A stretch of DNA of 37,994 nt from Natronospirales bacterium (GCA_018971605.1 JAGXAL010000007.1:1-37994), one strand, 5' to 3'; shown: positions 19,476 to 28,570, counted from the stretch's first letter. Translations and numbers: made by a program. The notes: generated by a model not told the origin, from the letters alone.

Positions 19476-20273
19476 GTGCCGCCGCCTGACCAACAATTGC
19501 TGGGGCCGTTACTCGAGATCGCGCAGGCCGCCGGGCGGCGAATTCTGGAAATCTACGCCACGGATTTCAGCGTGCAGCAAAAGTCCGACCGCTCGCCGGT
19601 CACCGCGGCCGACCTTGCAGCGCAGGAGATCATCGTCCAGGGCCTGCAGCGCCTCACGCCCGACTTGCCGGTGCTCTCGGAGGAATCCAGCCACATCCCG
19701 TTCGCCCAGCGCCGCCGCTGGGAAACTTACTGGCTGGTGGATCCGCTCGACGGCACCAAAGAATTCATCAACCGCAACGGCGATTTCACCGTGAACATTG
19801 CGCTGGTGCAGAAGCACGCGCCGGTGGTGGGCGTGGTGCACATCCCGGTGGAAAATTCGAGCTACTACGGCGTGGTGGGTGCGGGCGCCTATCGCCGCAA
19901 AATCGGCAGCGTGCCAGAAGCGATCCACGTGCACCCGCTGGACAGCGGCCCGCTGCGAGTGGTCGCCAGCCGCTCGCACCGCGGCGAGCTGCTGGATGGC
20001 TATCTGGCGAAGCTCGGCGCGCACGCAACCGTGTCGCGCGGCAGCGCCTTGAAATTCTGCCTGGTGGCGGAGGGCGCGGCCGATGTGTATCCGCGCTTGG
20101 GCCCGACTTCGGAATGGGACACGGCGGCCGGTCATGCCGTGCTGCTCGCGGCCGGCGGCCAAGTGATCACCGTGGATGGCTCGGCGCTCGACTACAACAC
20201 CAAAGAATCGCTGCTCAACCCGTACTTCATCGCCTACGCCGACAACTCACGCGACTGGCGCAGCTACCTGTAA
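19476..20273 (+). CDS. cysQ: 3'(2'),5'-bisphosphate nucleotidase CysQ
   Basis: Removes the 3'-phosphate of PAP (adenosine 3',5'-bisphosphate), a by-product of sulfate assimilation, using Mg. The 265-residue product belongs to the inositol monophosphatase superfamily: EESSHIPF (first metal ligands), WLVDPLDGTKEFINRNGDFTVNIAL (the signature, with CysQ-type KEFI) and WDTAAGHAVLLAAGG. GTG 19476 is preferred because GGGAA lies 6 bases before it; TTG 19449 would add nine residues and has no Shine-Dalgarno site. Confidence 0.92.
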   Translation: MPPPDQQLLGPLLEIAQAAGRRILEIYATDFSVQQKSDRSPVTAADLAAQEIIVQGLQRLTPDLPVLSEESSHIPFAQRRRWETYWLVDPLDGTKEFINRNGDFTVNIALVQKHAPVVGVVHIPVENSSYYGVVGAGAYRRKIGSVPEAIHVHPLDSGPLRVVASRSHRGELLDGYLAKLGAHATVSRGSALKFCLVAEGAADVYPRLGPTSEWDTAAGHAVLLAAGGQVITVDGSALDYNTKESLLNPYFIAYADNSRDWRSYL

Positions 20274-20277
20274 AACA

Positions 20278-20297
20278 ACGCCGGCGGGCGCCGGCGT
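20278..20297 (-). terminator. Terminator between convergent cysQ and CHI-like gene
   Basis: ACGCCGGC-GGGC-GCCGGCGT is a perfect 8-bp stem. On the minus strand it is followed by TGTTTTA, so it fits a terminator for the gene starting at 20894. On the plus strand the tail is only T/G-rich. Confidence 0.6.
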
Positions 20298-20321
20298 CGT
20301 GGTTGTGGGTTTGGTTGCGGG

Positions 20322-20894
20322 TTATCGCTTGACGCCCAGCAAGGCGTTGCGGAAATCGTGCGGCAGCTTCGGGCCGAGAAACGCATTCAGCAAGGCCGTG
20401 TGGAAATCGGCGCCCTCGATCGTGCCCTTGAGTTCGCCGTTCCAGCCGAGCTCGGTGCCCTGCCCCGGAATGTAGTCCATGGTGATGACGTCGCCCTTCT
20501 TCGCCTGGCCAAACCAGCCGATGAATTTGTCTATCTTGGTGCGCAGCTCGGGGCTGATGCCGGGATTGTTGCCGTTGAAACCCTCGTTCCAGGCATCCTT
20601 GAACTGCCCGGGACTCGCGGCATAAATCATGTTCATCTGGATGCGGTCCGGGCCGGTCTGGGCGAGCACCGCCTGGACGGTGTCGGCTTTCTCGGGCAGG
20701 TACAGGCCGCCGACGTACACCTTCACCTTGAACCAGGTCTTGGTGCGCAGCGCGATGCCATTCAGCACCAGGCTTTGCCCGCCCATGGTCGCCGAATCCG
20801 GCAGCGTGACATCGGCCAGCGTCGCCGCTTGCACTCCGGCAAGTCCGCCGGCTACAAACAACAGCATTGCCACAAATAATTTCTGCACGTTCAT
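20322..20894 (-). CDS. Periplasmic chalcone isomerase-like protein
   Basis: A 190-residue secreted protein with a signal peptide (1-23, ending VQA). The mature part fits the bacterial chalcone isomerase-like domain: GIALRTKTWFKVKVYVGGLYLPEK, then a C-terminal TMDYIPGQGTEL and ALLNAFLG. Bacterial members generally lack plant-type isomerase activity and have no settled role; fatty-acid binding is one proposal. It follows the dienelactone hydrolase gene by 42 bases and probably ends the queD-DLH-CHI operon. Confidence 0.8.
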   Translation of the reverse strand: MNVQKLFVAMLLFVAGGLAGVQAATLADVTLPDSATMGGQSLVLNGIALRTKTWFKVKVYVGGLYLPEKADTVQAVLAQTGPDRIQMNMIYAASPGQFKDAWNEGFNGNNPGISPELRTKIDKFIGWFGQAKKGDVITMDYIPGQGTELGWNGELKGTIEGADFHTALLNAFLGPKLPHDFRNALLGVKR

Positions 20895-20936
20895 GATTGC
20901 ACCTCACTCCATTTCCATTGGCTCCAGCCTAGCACG

Positions 20937-21818
20937 TTAGCCTGCCGCGGGAGCGCCGGCGCCTTGCAGATAACGCGCGAAGAACGCCAGCGTGCGCTTC
21001 CAGGCATCGGCCGCCGCTTCGGGCCGATAGTTCCCGCCCGAGGGATTGGCAAACGCATGCCCGGCGTCGGGATATTCGTGGATTTCCGCAGCCACATGCG
21101 CCTGTTTGAGCGCCGCCTGAAACGCCTGCACGTCGGCCACGGTGATACTTTTGTCTTCCTCGCCGAAGAAACCAAGCAACGGCATTTTCAGCCTGGAAAG
21201 TTCCGCAACATTATCCGCCGGCTCGCCGTAATACATGACTACGGCGTTGATCTTGTCCGGCAACATCAGCGCGATTTGCAACGACCAGCCGCCGCCGAAA
21301 CACCAGCCAATCACGCCCACGTGCGGCGCCAGTTCGGTGTCGTGCAAAAACGCATAGGCCTGACGCAGATTGCTGCCAGCCGCGGCCTTGTCGGCAAACA
21401 CGCCCTTCATGAGTTCGATGGCCTGCGCCGGAGTCGTCGCGCTCTTGCCGCGATAGAGGTCCACGGCGAGCGCTGCATAGCCTTCGCCCGCCAACTGATC
21501 CGCCATGCTGCGGATGTTGTCGTTCAATCCCCACCATTCATGAATCACGATGACGGCCGGCAACGCGCCCTTGGCGTGCAGCGGCTCGGCGAGATAGCCG
21601 TGCACCGGCTGGCCGTTGACCCTGGCATACACCACTGCGCGGTGCCGGATAGGCTGCAATGGCTTGGCATACGTCGCGGGACTGGCGAGCGGTGTATCGT
21701 GCATGTGCATCGCCTGCATGGCGAGCAGGTATTGCGGGTCGCTCATCGCCATGAGTGCCGGCGCGCACCACAAACCGGAGAACAACAATAAACCGGTCAA
21801 CGTCAAATGGGTTCGCAT
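20937..21818 (-). CDS. Exported dienelactone hydrolase-family protein
   Basis: An alpha/beta hydrolase of 293 residues with a signal peptide (about 1-24). The nucleophile is Cys173 in GWCFGGGWS, with Asp222 (GEEDKS) and His254 (DAGHAFANP) completing the triad, and Glu94 in HEWWGLND, the classic DLH arrangement. Substrate unknown: exported DLH-like enzymes need not act on dienelactone. AAGGAG precedes the ATG, 12 bases after queD. Confidence 0.87.
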   Translation of the reverse strand: MRTHLTLTGLLLFSGLWCAPALMAMSDPQYLLAMQAMHMHDTPLASPATYAKPLQPIRHRAVVYARVNGQPVHGYLAEPLHAKGALPAVIVIHEWWGLNDNIRSMADQLAGEGYAALAVDLYRGKSATTPAQAIELMKGVFADKAAAGSNLRQAYAFLHDTELAPHVGVIGWCFGGGWSLQIALMLPDKINAVVMYYGEPADNVAELSRLKMPLLGFFGEEDKSITVADVQAFQAALKQAHVAAEIHEYPDAGHAFANPSGGNYRPEAAADAWKRTLAFFARYLQGAGAPAAG

Positions 21819-21830
21819 GGGTTCACTCCT

Positions 21831-22187
21831 TCAGTCGCCGCGGTACACACATCCGGAAGTACAGGTTTCTGCAATGACCACTTTGGAAAGTTGCGGCAGA
21901 GCGGGTTGCAGCCGCTGCCAGATCCAGCGCGCGAGGTTTTCGCTGGTGGGGTTTTCCAATCCCGGAACCTCGTTGAGATACCGGTGATCCAGCGCCTCGA
22001 ACACCGGCGCGAACGCCTGTTTCAATTCGGCGAAATCCATGAGCCAGCCGCTGTGCGCACCGGGTTCGCCGCTTATGTAAATCTTGACGCGGAACGAATG
22101 CCCGTGCAGTCGGCTGCACTTGTGGCTGGCCGGCAGATTCGGCAGCCGGTGGGCCGCCTCGATGCGGAAAACCTTAAAAATTTGCAA
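21831..22187 (-). CDS. queD: 6-carboxytetrahydropterin synthase QueD
   Basis: Converts dihydroneopterin triphosphate to 6-carboxytetrahydropterin, an early step to preQ0 and queuosine. The 118-residue product shows the zinc site (His13 in EAAHRLP, HGHSF at about 29-33) and the catalytic Cys in [10 protein letters not shown], plus ALDHRYLN and [11 protein letters not shown]. The start is TTG, preceded by GGAAG, and gives the standard N-terminus. No preQ1 riboswitch pattern is seen upstream; the 133-base gap to the divergent glycosyltransferase holds a 7-bp hairpin (22250-22269). Confidence 0.92.
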   Translation of the reverse strand: MQIFKVFRIEAAHRLPNLPASHKCSRLHGHSFRVKIYISGEPGAHSGWLMDFAELKQAFAPVFEALDHRYLNEVPGLENPTSENLARWIWQRLQPALPQLSKVVIAETCTSGCVYRGD

Positions 22188-22320
22188 TGGCTTCCAACGT
22201 CAACGCTAACAGCAGTTAGACTAGCGGCGTAATTTTAGCCGAACGGCGGGTGGATTTCGGGTAATCCACGCAAGCTGCCGGCGGTGTGTTTTGCGGGTTT
22301 CATGACGGAAACCCTGCAGG

Positions 22321-24153
22321 GTGAACGTGGGGATTCCGGTCACGGAGAGCGAGGTCAGGCGCGCGGCATGCGATGGCGGCGGCGTGCACGGGATTGCCCG
22401 GCTTGCTGCCTGGGCGCAGGAACACGGCGCTACGCTGCTCATCATGCTCGTAGGTCTTGCCTGGCTGCTGCCCGGCATGTTCGGGCGCGCGCCATGGAAA
22501 CCCGACGAAGCCTATACCGTTGCCGTCATCAATCACTTCTATCACAGCCACGACTGGCTGGTGCCGATGCTCGGCGGCCAGCCGTTCATGGAAAAACCGC
22601 CGCTGTTCTACTGGACCGCGACAGGCTTCGCGTGGTTGCTGCATCCGCTGCTCGGACTGAACGCAGCCGCGCGTTTCGCCACGCTGTTCTACATGCTGGT
22701 GACGTTGGTTTTTGTGTGGTTACTGGCACGTGAGCTCTACGGGCGCAGCGTCGCGCGGCTGGCACCGCTGGTGCTGCTCAGCTGTCTCGGCTTCCTGTAT
22801 CGGGGCCACGAGCTGTTCACCGACATCGGCTTGCTCGCGGGCTTCGCGCTCGCCTGGTACGGCATGGCGCTGTGCTTGCGGCGGCCGCTCGCGGGCGCGG
22901 TGCTGCTCGGCCTCGGCACCGGCCTGGGCTTCATGTGCAAAGGATTGATTGCGCCGGGAATCCTGGGGCTGATCTTTCTGTGTCTGCCGTTACTGCTGCG
23001 CGAGTACCGCACGCGCCGCTGGTGGCTGACGGCGGGCGTGGCGCTGCTGGTCGCGCTGCCGTGGCTGCTGGTTTGGCCGATATTGCTATACCAACAAGCG
23101 CCGGCTCAGTTTCACGATTGGTTCTGGGACAACAACCTGGGACGCTTCCTCGGCTGGAACGGCATGGGCGGCGCTTTCCATGACCGCTGGTACTACGCCA
23201 AGCAACTGCCGTGGATGTGCTTCCCGGCCTGGCCGCTGGCGCTGTACGCAGTATGGCGCCAGCGCGGAAATTGGCGCACGCCGGCCGTAGTGCTGCCGGC
23301 GTTCAGCGCCTTGCTCATCATTGTGGTGCTGCAAGTTTCCCGCTCCACCAACGACGTGTACGCGCTGCCGCTGCTGCTGCCGCTCGCGGCGCTCGGTGCC
23401 CTGGGTGTCACGCTACTGCCGAAACCGGGCGCGCGTTTTTTGTACTGGAGCGCGTGGCTGTTATTCGGTGTTGTCGCGAGTCTTTTGTGGTGGGGCTGGA
23501 TCGCCGCGCTCACCGGCCGGCCGATGTGGCTGTCCGCGGAATTCAGTCGCTGGATACCTACGGGTTCGGTGGATTTCCAGATTTGGGCGCTGGTGATCGC
23601 CTTGCTCTACAGCGCCGCATGGTTGTATCTCGGCCTGCGCACGCAGCTGTCAGGGGAGCGCATGCTGTTGCACTGGACGCTGGGCATCGCCCTGGTGTGG
23701 TGCCTGACGATGAGCCTGTGGCTACCGGCACTGAACGCGGCCAAATCCTACGCGCCCGTGATGACTGCCCTGCGCAAGGCGATTCCCGCGCGTTACAACT
23801 GCATCGTCACCCAAGGCGTGGGCGATTCGGAACGCGGCATGCTGGACTATTACGACTCTGTCAACAGCACGCCCTCGTGGATCAAGGGCGCCTTGCAGAG
23901 CTGCGAACTGATGCTGGTGGAAAACGACAAGCCGGCGGCCGCGGCAACGGCCGGCTGGCAATTGCTGTGGCAGGGCGCACGCAACGACGACCGCGGCGAG
24001 CATTTCTGGCTGCTGGCCCGTGTTGCGCCGCCCGCGACCTTGCCCCTTGCGCGGATTGCGGGCGGTCCGTATGTTGAGCACCATCATCCCCGGCAACACT
24101 TGCACGGACCGCGCATCCATGACAGGCATTCCCACCCAAGGGATCCGTTCTAA
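22321..24153 (+). CDS. GT-C membrane glycosyltransferase (ArnT/PMT-like, GT83 type)
   Basis: A polytopic inner-membrane enzyme of 610 residues with about twelve hydrophobic helices (from residue 38 to about 475) and a soluble C-terminal domain of about 130 residues. The first periplasmic loop has the acidic motif PDEAYTVAV (Asp62-Glu63) and EKPPLFYW, typical of transferases using polyprenyl-phosphate sugars. Whether it adds aminoarabinose to lipid A or another sugar to another acceptor cannot be told; no arnA/B/C genes are nearby. GTG 22321 (or 22327) follows GCAGG. The His-rich tail overlaps the next gene by 35 bases. Confidence 0.85.
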   Translation: MNVGIPVTESEVRRAACDGGGVHGIARLAAWAQEHGATLLIMLVGLAWLLPGMFGRAPWKPDEAYTVAVINHFYHSHDWLVPMLGGQPFMEKPPLFYWTATGFAWLLHPLLGLNAAARFATLFYMLVTLVFVWLLARELYGRSVARLAPLVLLSCLGFLYRGHELFTDIGLLAGFALAWYGMALCLRRPLAGAVLLGLGTGLGFMCKGLIAPGILGLIFLCLPLLLREYRTRRWWLTAGVALLVALPWLLVWPILLYQQAPAQFHDWFWDNNLGRFLGWNGMGGAFHDRWYYAKQLPWMCFPAWPLALYAVWRQRGNWRTPAVVLPAFSALLIIVVLQVSRSTNDVYALPLLLPLAALGALGVTLLPKPGARFLYWSAWLLFGVVASLLWWGWIAALTGRPMWLSAEFSRWIPTGSVDFQIWALVIALLYSAAWLYLGLRTQLSGERMLLHWTLGIALVWCLTMSLWLPALNAAKSYAPVMTALRKAIPARYNCIVTQGVGDSERGMLDYYDSVNSTPSWIKGALQSCELMLVENDKPAAAATAGWQLLWQGARNDDRGEHFWLLARVAPPATLPLARIAGGPYVEHHHPRQHLHGPRIHDRHSHPRDPF

Positions 24154-24325
24154 GCTCGAACAACTGCGGGTCGAGCACCGCGACCTCGACATGGCCATCA
24201 GCCGGCTGGCGGACGACCCGCACACCAACGAATTGCAGCTCAAGCGCCTCAAGAAGCGCAAGCTGCAACTCAAGGATTACATCGCCAAGCTCGAAAGCCT
24301 GTTGATTCCCGATCTCGACGCCTGA
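24119..24325 (+). CDS. YdcH-family (DUF465) small protein
   Basis: A 68-residue, highly charged, helical protein. The family core is visible: KLEQLRVEHRDLDMAISRLA, then LQLKRLKKRKLQLKDYIAKLES, suggesting a helical hairpin. Function unknown. The ATG lies inside the end of the glycosyltransferase gene in another frame; an in-frame ATG at 24071 would add 16 residues unlike the family. Confidence 0.85.
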   Translation: MTGIPTQGIRSKLEQLRVEHRDLDMAISRLADDPHTNELQLKRLKKRKLQLKDYIAKLESLLIPDLDA

Positions 24326-24359
24326 GCGTCATGCCCCTGCGTGGATCAACAGCTGGTCT

Positions 24360-25640
24360 TCACTCCGCAGGCGTTGCCCGGTCATAGATTTTCGCGTCGA
24401 TGAAGATGCGCACCAAATCGTTATCCAGTTTGCCGCGCTTGGCCTCATCCTCCAGCACCGTGAACGCGCGTTCCGAAGGCAACGATTTCTTGTAGGGGCG
24501 GTCGGCAGCGGTGAGCGCGTCGTAGATGTCGGCGACGGTCATCAGGCGTGACGCGAAAGGGATGTCGGCGTCGGTGCGGCCACGCGGATAGCCGCTGCCG
24601 TCGAGCTTTTCGTGGTGTGCGCCCGCGATCTCGGGAATCGCCGCCAGATCCTCCGGCCAGGGGATGCGTCGCAGAAAATTGTAGGTGTGCACCACGTGCG
24701 CTTCGATCTCGCGCCGCTCCTCGGGCGTGAGGCTGCCGCGCGGAATGGACAGCACCCGCTGTTCCTCGGCGGTCAGCAGCGGCGTGCCCTCCTCCGAAAG
24801 GCTGTAGCCGAGGGCCTGCTTGAGCGCTTTGCCGGGCTTTTTCCTGACGAGTTCCGGCGGCTCGTTGGCCTCCTGGATGGCAGCCCAGTAAACCTCGAGG
24901 GTGGCCAGTTTGGTCTGCAGTTCCTGCTCGATGAGCTGCAGTTCCTGGCGCGAATCCATGCCGCTCTTCAGCATCACCAGTTGCTGCGCCAGTGCACGGC
25001 GCTTGAGGCGTTCCATTTCCACGCTGATGCGCGCACGGATCGCCTGATAATCTTCGCTGGTGAGTTTGTGGGACTTGACCAGCACGTTCTCGCGCACTCC
25101 GATCTTGCCGAAATCGTGCAGCAGCGCGGCATAGCGCAGCTCGCGCAACTGCCGCTCACTGAATTGCGTGCCACGGAAGCGCGCCACACCGGAACGCGGC
25201 AGGACTTCGGCCAGGCCCGTGCTCATGCGCGCCACGCGCAAGGAATGCCCGCTGGTGACCGGGTCGCGTTGCTCGACGGCGGTGACCGCGGCGGTCACGA
25301 ACCCGTCGAACATCGCATCAAACTGACGCTGGCGCGCGATGCCCGCAGCCAACCCCAGGGTATTGGTAATGGCGGCCGCCGGCCAATGATTCGAAACATG
25401 AATCTCGTCTGTACCGGCAAGCGCCTCATCAATCACCAGGCTCGCATCTTTCGCTGCGGCCCGCCAGAGCGCACGAGTCATTTCCGCGGTCAGCAAAACC
25501 GACGCGAGGCACACCACGCTGCAAGGCTGGGCTCGCAAATCCTCAGGGGATTTGACGAAGTTAATTTGCAGCCCGGCATCCGCGAGCGCCACTAGCTGCT
25601 CGGAACTGAAATAGCCGGAGGCAACCGCGACCTGTGTCAC
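24360..25640 (-). CDS. HD-GYP domain protein with long central insert
   Basis: A 426-residue cytoplasmic protein. The N-terminal ~110 residues look like a degenerate receiver or sensor fold without a recognisable phospho-Asp. The HD-GYP domain starts near 115 (EQRDPVTSGHS), with HD in ALLHDFGKIG at 175-176 and HHEKLDGSGYP at about 342-352, followed by VADIYDALTAADRPYK. HD-GYP domains degrade cyclic di-GMP. About 120 residues between the HD and GYP parts, rich in Glu, Gln and Leu, likely form a coiled coil. GTG 25640 is chosen because GAGGA lies six bases before it; TTG 25646 is the alternative. Confidence 0.87.
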   Translation of the reverse strand: MTQVAVASGYFSSEQLVALADAGLQINFVKSPEDLRAQPCSVVCLASVLLTAEMTRALWRAAAKDASLVIDEALAGTDEIHVSNHWPAAAITNTLGLAAGIARQRQFDAMFDGFVTAAVTAVEQRDPVTSGHSLRVARMSTGLAEVLPRSGVARFRGTQFSERQLRELRYAALLHDFGKIGVRENVLVKSHKLTSEDYQAIRARISVEMERLKRRALAQQLVMLKSGMDSRQELQLIEQELQTKLATLEVYWAAIQEANEPPELVRKKPGKALKQALGYSLSEEGTPLLTAEEQRVLSIPRGSLTPEERREIEAHVVHTYNFLRRIPWPEDLAAIPEIAGAHHEKLDGSGYPRGRTDADIPFASRLMTVADIYDALTAADRPYKKSLPSERAFTVLEDEAKRGKLDNDLVRIFIDAKIYDRATPAE

Positions 25641-25678
25641 AGGCAATCCTCAGCAGTTGAAATAGCGTTGTCTGGCGC

Positions 25679-26611
25679 TCAGGCGCCGGCGGGCACTCCG
25701 CGCTTGGCGCTCTGGAGCAGCTCATCCAGCGGCACGCTCGCCACCAGCACGTCGTCCGCATCCGCTGCGCCCTCGCCCTCCGGCCCCAGCCAGTCGCGGC
25801 GCAACTCGGCACGCGCGCCCAGCGAGGCGAAATCGAACAAACGCGGGTCGGCAAGATGCGAGGGCACCACGTCGCGCAGCGCCGCAAAGATCGAGTTCAT
25901 GCGACCCGGATGCACGCGCTCCCACTCCACCAGCATCGCCTTGACCTGCTTGCGCTGCAGGTGTTCCTGCGAGCCGCACAGATTGCAGGGGATGATCGGG
26001 AACGCACGCCAGGCAGCATATTTGACGATGTCGCGCTCCTCGACGTAAGCGAGCGGCCGGATCACCACGTGGCGGCCGTCGTCGGACAGCAGCTTCGGCG
26101 GCATGGCCTTCAACTTGCCGCCGTAAAACAGGTTCAGGAAAAAAGTCACCACGATGTCATCGCGATGATGTCCGAGCGCGATCTTGGTGATACCGTTTTG
26201 TTCCGCGAAGGTGTAAAGCGCGCCGCGCCGCAGACGCGAGCACAGGCTGCAGAAGGTCTTGCCTTCGGGAATCACGCGCTTCACCACGCTGTAGGTGTCC
26301 TGTTCCAGGATATGGAACGGCACCCCAATGCCGGTCAGGTACTCGGGCAAAACCTGTTCCGGGAACTCCGGCTGCTTCTGGTCGAGATTCACCGCGAGGA
26401 TTTCGAATTCCACCGGTGCGCTTTGCCGCAGCTTCAGCAGGATGTCCAATAGCGTGTAGGAGTCCTTGCCACCCGACAGGCACACCATCACCCGGTCGCC
26501 CGCCTCGATCATGTTGAAGTCCTGGATGGCCTGGCCGACCTGGCGGCGCAGGCGCTTGTCCAGCTTGATCTGATTCACGGATTTCCGGCCATTCACGCCA
26601 TCCACAGTCAA
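25679..26611 (-). CDS. ttcA: tRNA 2-thiocytidine(32) synthetase TtcA
   Basis: An ATP- and iron-sulfur-dependent thiolase of tRNA position 32. The 310-residue product has the PP-loop SGGKDS (46-51), the cysteine motif C121-S-L-C124, and C209-N-L-C212, which supply cluster and catalytic residues, and GHHRDD. The start is TTG 26611, with GGGAA upstream; GTG codons a few residues in are possible. The C-terminal ~40 residues (acidic, [12 protein letters not shown]) extend past the conserved core. Confidence 0.94.
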   Translation of the reverse strand: MTVDGVNGRKSVNQIKLDKRLRRQVGQAIQDFNMIEAGDRVMVCLSGGKDSYTLLDILLKLRQSAPVEFEILAVNLDQKQPEFPEQVLPEYLTGIGVPFHILEQDTYSVVKRVIPEGKTFCSLCSRLRRGALYTFAEQNGITKIALGHHRDDIVVTFFLNLFYGGKLKAMPPKLLSDDGRHVVIRPLAYVEERDIVKYAAWRAFPIIPCNLCGSQEHLQRKQVKAMLVEWERVHPGRMNSIFAALRDVVPSHLADPRLFDFASLGARAELRRDWLGPEGEGAADADDVLVASVPLDELLQSAKRGVPAGA

Positions 26612-26684
26612 TATTCCCGAAAATGACAGGGACGCATTGTACCGCCCGGTTTTCCGGATTACACGGAGACTGCCTTTTTGCTTG

Positions 26685-26702
26685 TATAACGCACGTTATA
26701 AT
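26685..26702 (+). promoter_or_regulatory. Palindromic operator overlapping a TATAAT box
   Basis: TATAACG (26685-26691), CA, CGTTATA (26694-26700) is a perfect inverted repeat. Its right half overlaps TATAAT (26697-26702), a consensus -10 box; the -35 region (CTTTTT/TTTTTG) is poor. Antitoxins usually repress their own operon by binding such palindromes. It lies 20 bases before the antitoxin ATG, with AGGAG in between. Confidence 0.65.
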
Positions 26703-26721
26703 CTCGGCAGGAGCCCTTTCA

Positions 26722-26945
26722 ATGAAACTCAAAGTCACCACGGTTGTCATTTCATCGGCGTTATCCTGCCCAAGGAGCTCTTGGCGCACCTGCGCCTGAA
26801 AAAAGGCAACGTGCTCTACGCCACCGAATTGCCGGATGGCATCAAGCTCACACCTTTCGATTCCGATCTCGCCGAGCAAATGGAAGTGGCCGAACGGGTG
26901 ATGTGCAAGCACCGTACTTTGCTGCATAAACTGGCCGATAGCTGA
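26722..26945 (+). pseudogene. Frameshifted AbrB/MazE-type antitoxin gene, no toxin
   Basis: The ATG (after AGGAG, 8-base spacing) opens MKLKVTTV. The rest of the protein continues in the next frame as IGVILPKELLAHLRL, down to LHKLADS. Restoring one base near 26747-26752, where the family reads GNSIGVILPKE, gives a 74-residue SpoVT/AbrB swapped-hairpin antitoxin, a type often paired with a Doc toxin. The total of 224 bases is one short of 75 codons, fitting a single deletion. The 147 bases after the stop hold no toxin gene. It may be a decayed toxin-antitoxin locus; a sequencing error is possible. Confidence 0.75.
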
Positions 26946-27092
26946 GATTGCGTGTGATTGTGTGACTCGGCAGCCCTGGTGCTTGCCGCGCGACCGCCAG
27001 CTCGCCAGCATGGCGCCAGCGCGGGCGTGTGCGACGCAACGCTATTGGAATCCGCCCTCGCCGGGCGCAGGCACGCACCGAGTCAAGAATAA

Positions 27093-28025
27093 TCAGGCTT
27101 TGGCGGCCGGGCGTGAATTTCCTACCTGCGACAACAGCGAGCCCACCATCGCGGAGAGATCGCCCATGTTTGCCGGCACCACGGTCACGGTGGAATTTTT
27201 GGCGATCTGTCCCCACTGCTGCACCCACTGCTGGCCGAGCTGGTAATTGAGCGCCTCGGTGCCGCCCTCGCCCGCCACCGCGTGACCGATGTCGTTGATG
27301 GCCTTGGCGGTCGCCGCCGCGACCGTGGCGATCGCCTGCGACTGGCCGTCGGCGCGCAGAATCGCCGACTGCCTGTCGCCTTCGGCGTTGTTGATCTGAC
27401 TCTGTTTCTGGCCTTCGGAGAGATTGATGGCCTGCTGGCGGTCGCCCTCGGACTTGGCGATCACCGCGCGCTTCTGACGCTCGGCCGTAAGCTGCAGCTC
27501 CATGGCCTTCTGGATTTCCTCGGGCGGCGTGAGGTTGCGGATTTCGTAGCGCAACACCTTCACGCCCCAGCTCGAACCCGCTTGGGTCAACACGTCCACC
27601 ACGCCCTTGTTCAAGGTTTCGCGTTGCGACAGACACTCGTCGAGCGCGAGCTTGCCGACTTCGGCGCGCATCGTGGTCTGCACCAGCTGCACCACCGCGG
27701 TCACCACGTCAATGGTGCCGTAAGCGGCGTTCTGGGCGTTGGTGATCTGGTAGTAGAGCACGCCGTCCACCGACAGGCGCGTGTTGTCGCGCGTGATGCA
27801 CACCTGCTCGGGCACGTCCATGGGGATTTCGCGCATGTCGAAGCGATAGGCTACGCGGTCAAAGAACGGCACGATGATCTGCATACCGGACCCGAGCGCG
27901 CCGTGGAACTTGCCGAGGCGTTCGACGACCCAGCTGTGCTGCTGCGGCACGATGCGCACCGAGCGGATGGTGAGCATCGCTGCGAAAATGATGATGAGAA
28001 TACCAATGATGACCGAGATACCCAT
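27093..28025 (-). CDS. qmcA: SPFH/Band-7 membrane protein (QmcA-like)
   Basis: A 310-residue stomatin/prohibitin-family protein anchored by one N-terminal helix (3-19). The SPFH domain (about 22-180) shows VVERLGKFHG, PMDVPEQVCITRDN and YEIRNLTPPEEIQKAMELQ. An Ala/Glu/Gln-rich coiled coil follows (about 180-250). Such proteins assemble into large membrane rings and often work with FtsH or NfeD partners. It lies 33 bases after nfeD, with GGAGAAGG before the ATG, so the two form an operon. Confidence 0.9.
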   Translation of the reverse strand: MGISVIIGILIIIFAAMLTIRSVRIVPQQHSWVVERLGKFHGALGSGMQIIVPFFDRVAYRFDMREIPMDVPEQVCITRDNTRLSVDGVLYYQITNAQNAAYGTIDVVTAVVQLVQTTMRAEVGKLALDECLSQRETLNKGVVDVLTQAGSSWGVKVLRYEIRNLTPPEEIQKAMELQLTAERQKRAVIAKSEGDRQQAINLSEGQKQSQINNAEGDRQSAILRADGQSQAIATVAAATAKAINDIGHAVAGEGGTEALNYQLGQQWVQQWGQIAKNSTVTVVPANMGDLSAMVGSLLSQVGNSRPAAKA

Positions 28026-28058
28026 GAACCTTCTCCTTGCAGAGTTTGAATTTGTTGC

Positions 28059-28490
28059 TCAGCGAACCGCCTTGATGCGCAGGCGTGAGCCGTCGCGTGC
28101 CGCCACCTGGGCACGCGCGCCGGTTTCCGGCTTTCCCGGCCCTTCCCAGACCGCTTCCCACAGGGAATCGCGGTACTGGACTTTCAGGAGCCCATGGTCA
28201 TTTTCCGCGATCGTGACCATGGCGCCTTTGTCCATGTCATCCAGTGCGGTGTCGCCGCGGCTCGCTTGCATGCGCCGGCGCACCGCATGCGCCAGCGGCA
28301 GCGCGATGACGGCTGCAACCAGGAATACCACCGCCGCCTGCCACCACGCAGCCGGGTAAACCCAGGTAATCACCGCAGTCACCAGGGCAGCGAACGAGAG
28401 TGCTGCCAGATAAAACGTGATGGTCGCAATCTCCGCCACCGCGAGAATGATTCCGGCCGCCAGAAATCCCAGTGCCATCCAATGATTCAT
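28059..28490 (-). CDS. NfeD-like membrane protein
   Basis: A 143-residue short-type NfeD protein. It has two or three transmembrane helices (about 5-25, 27-48 and 52-72) and a C-terminal OB-fold domain (about 85-143) with GAMVTIAENDHGLLKVQYRDSLWEA. NfeD proteins accompany SPFH proteins such as the one encoded next. ATG 28490 is preferred over an upstream in-frame start because GGGAGAAA precedes it and it gives a hydrophobic N-terminus. Confidence 0.88.
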   Translation of the reverse strand: MNHWMALGFLAAGIILAVAEIATITFYLAALSFAALVTAVITWVYPAAWWQAAVVFLVAAVIALPLAHAVRRRMQASRGDTALDDMDKGAMVTIAENDHGLLKVQYRDSLWEAVWEGPGKPETGARAQVAARDGSRLRIKAVR

Positions 28491-28570
28491 CGAGTTTCTC
28501 CCATGCCTCCGGATTCGAATATTGCGCGAAGTCAATCATAGCGTACAGGACTTGCGCCCGGACGCAGCCG

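Noticed and set aside
22188-22320. preQ1 riboswitch upstream of queD
   Set aside because: Neither the C-rich hairpin loop nor the A-rich tail of preQ1-I is visible; only a simple 7-bp hairpin is present.
26946-27092. Toxin gene (Doc or PemK type) after the antitoxin remnant
   Set aside because: The 147 bases contain early stops in the plausible frames and no toxin motif.
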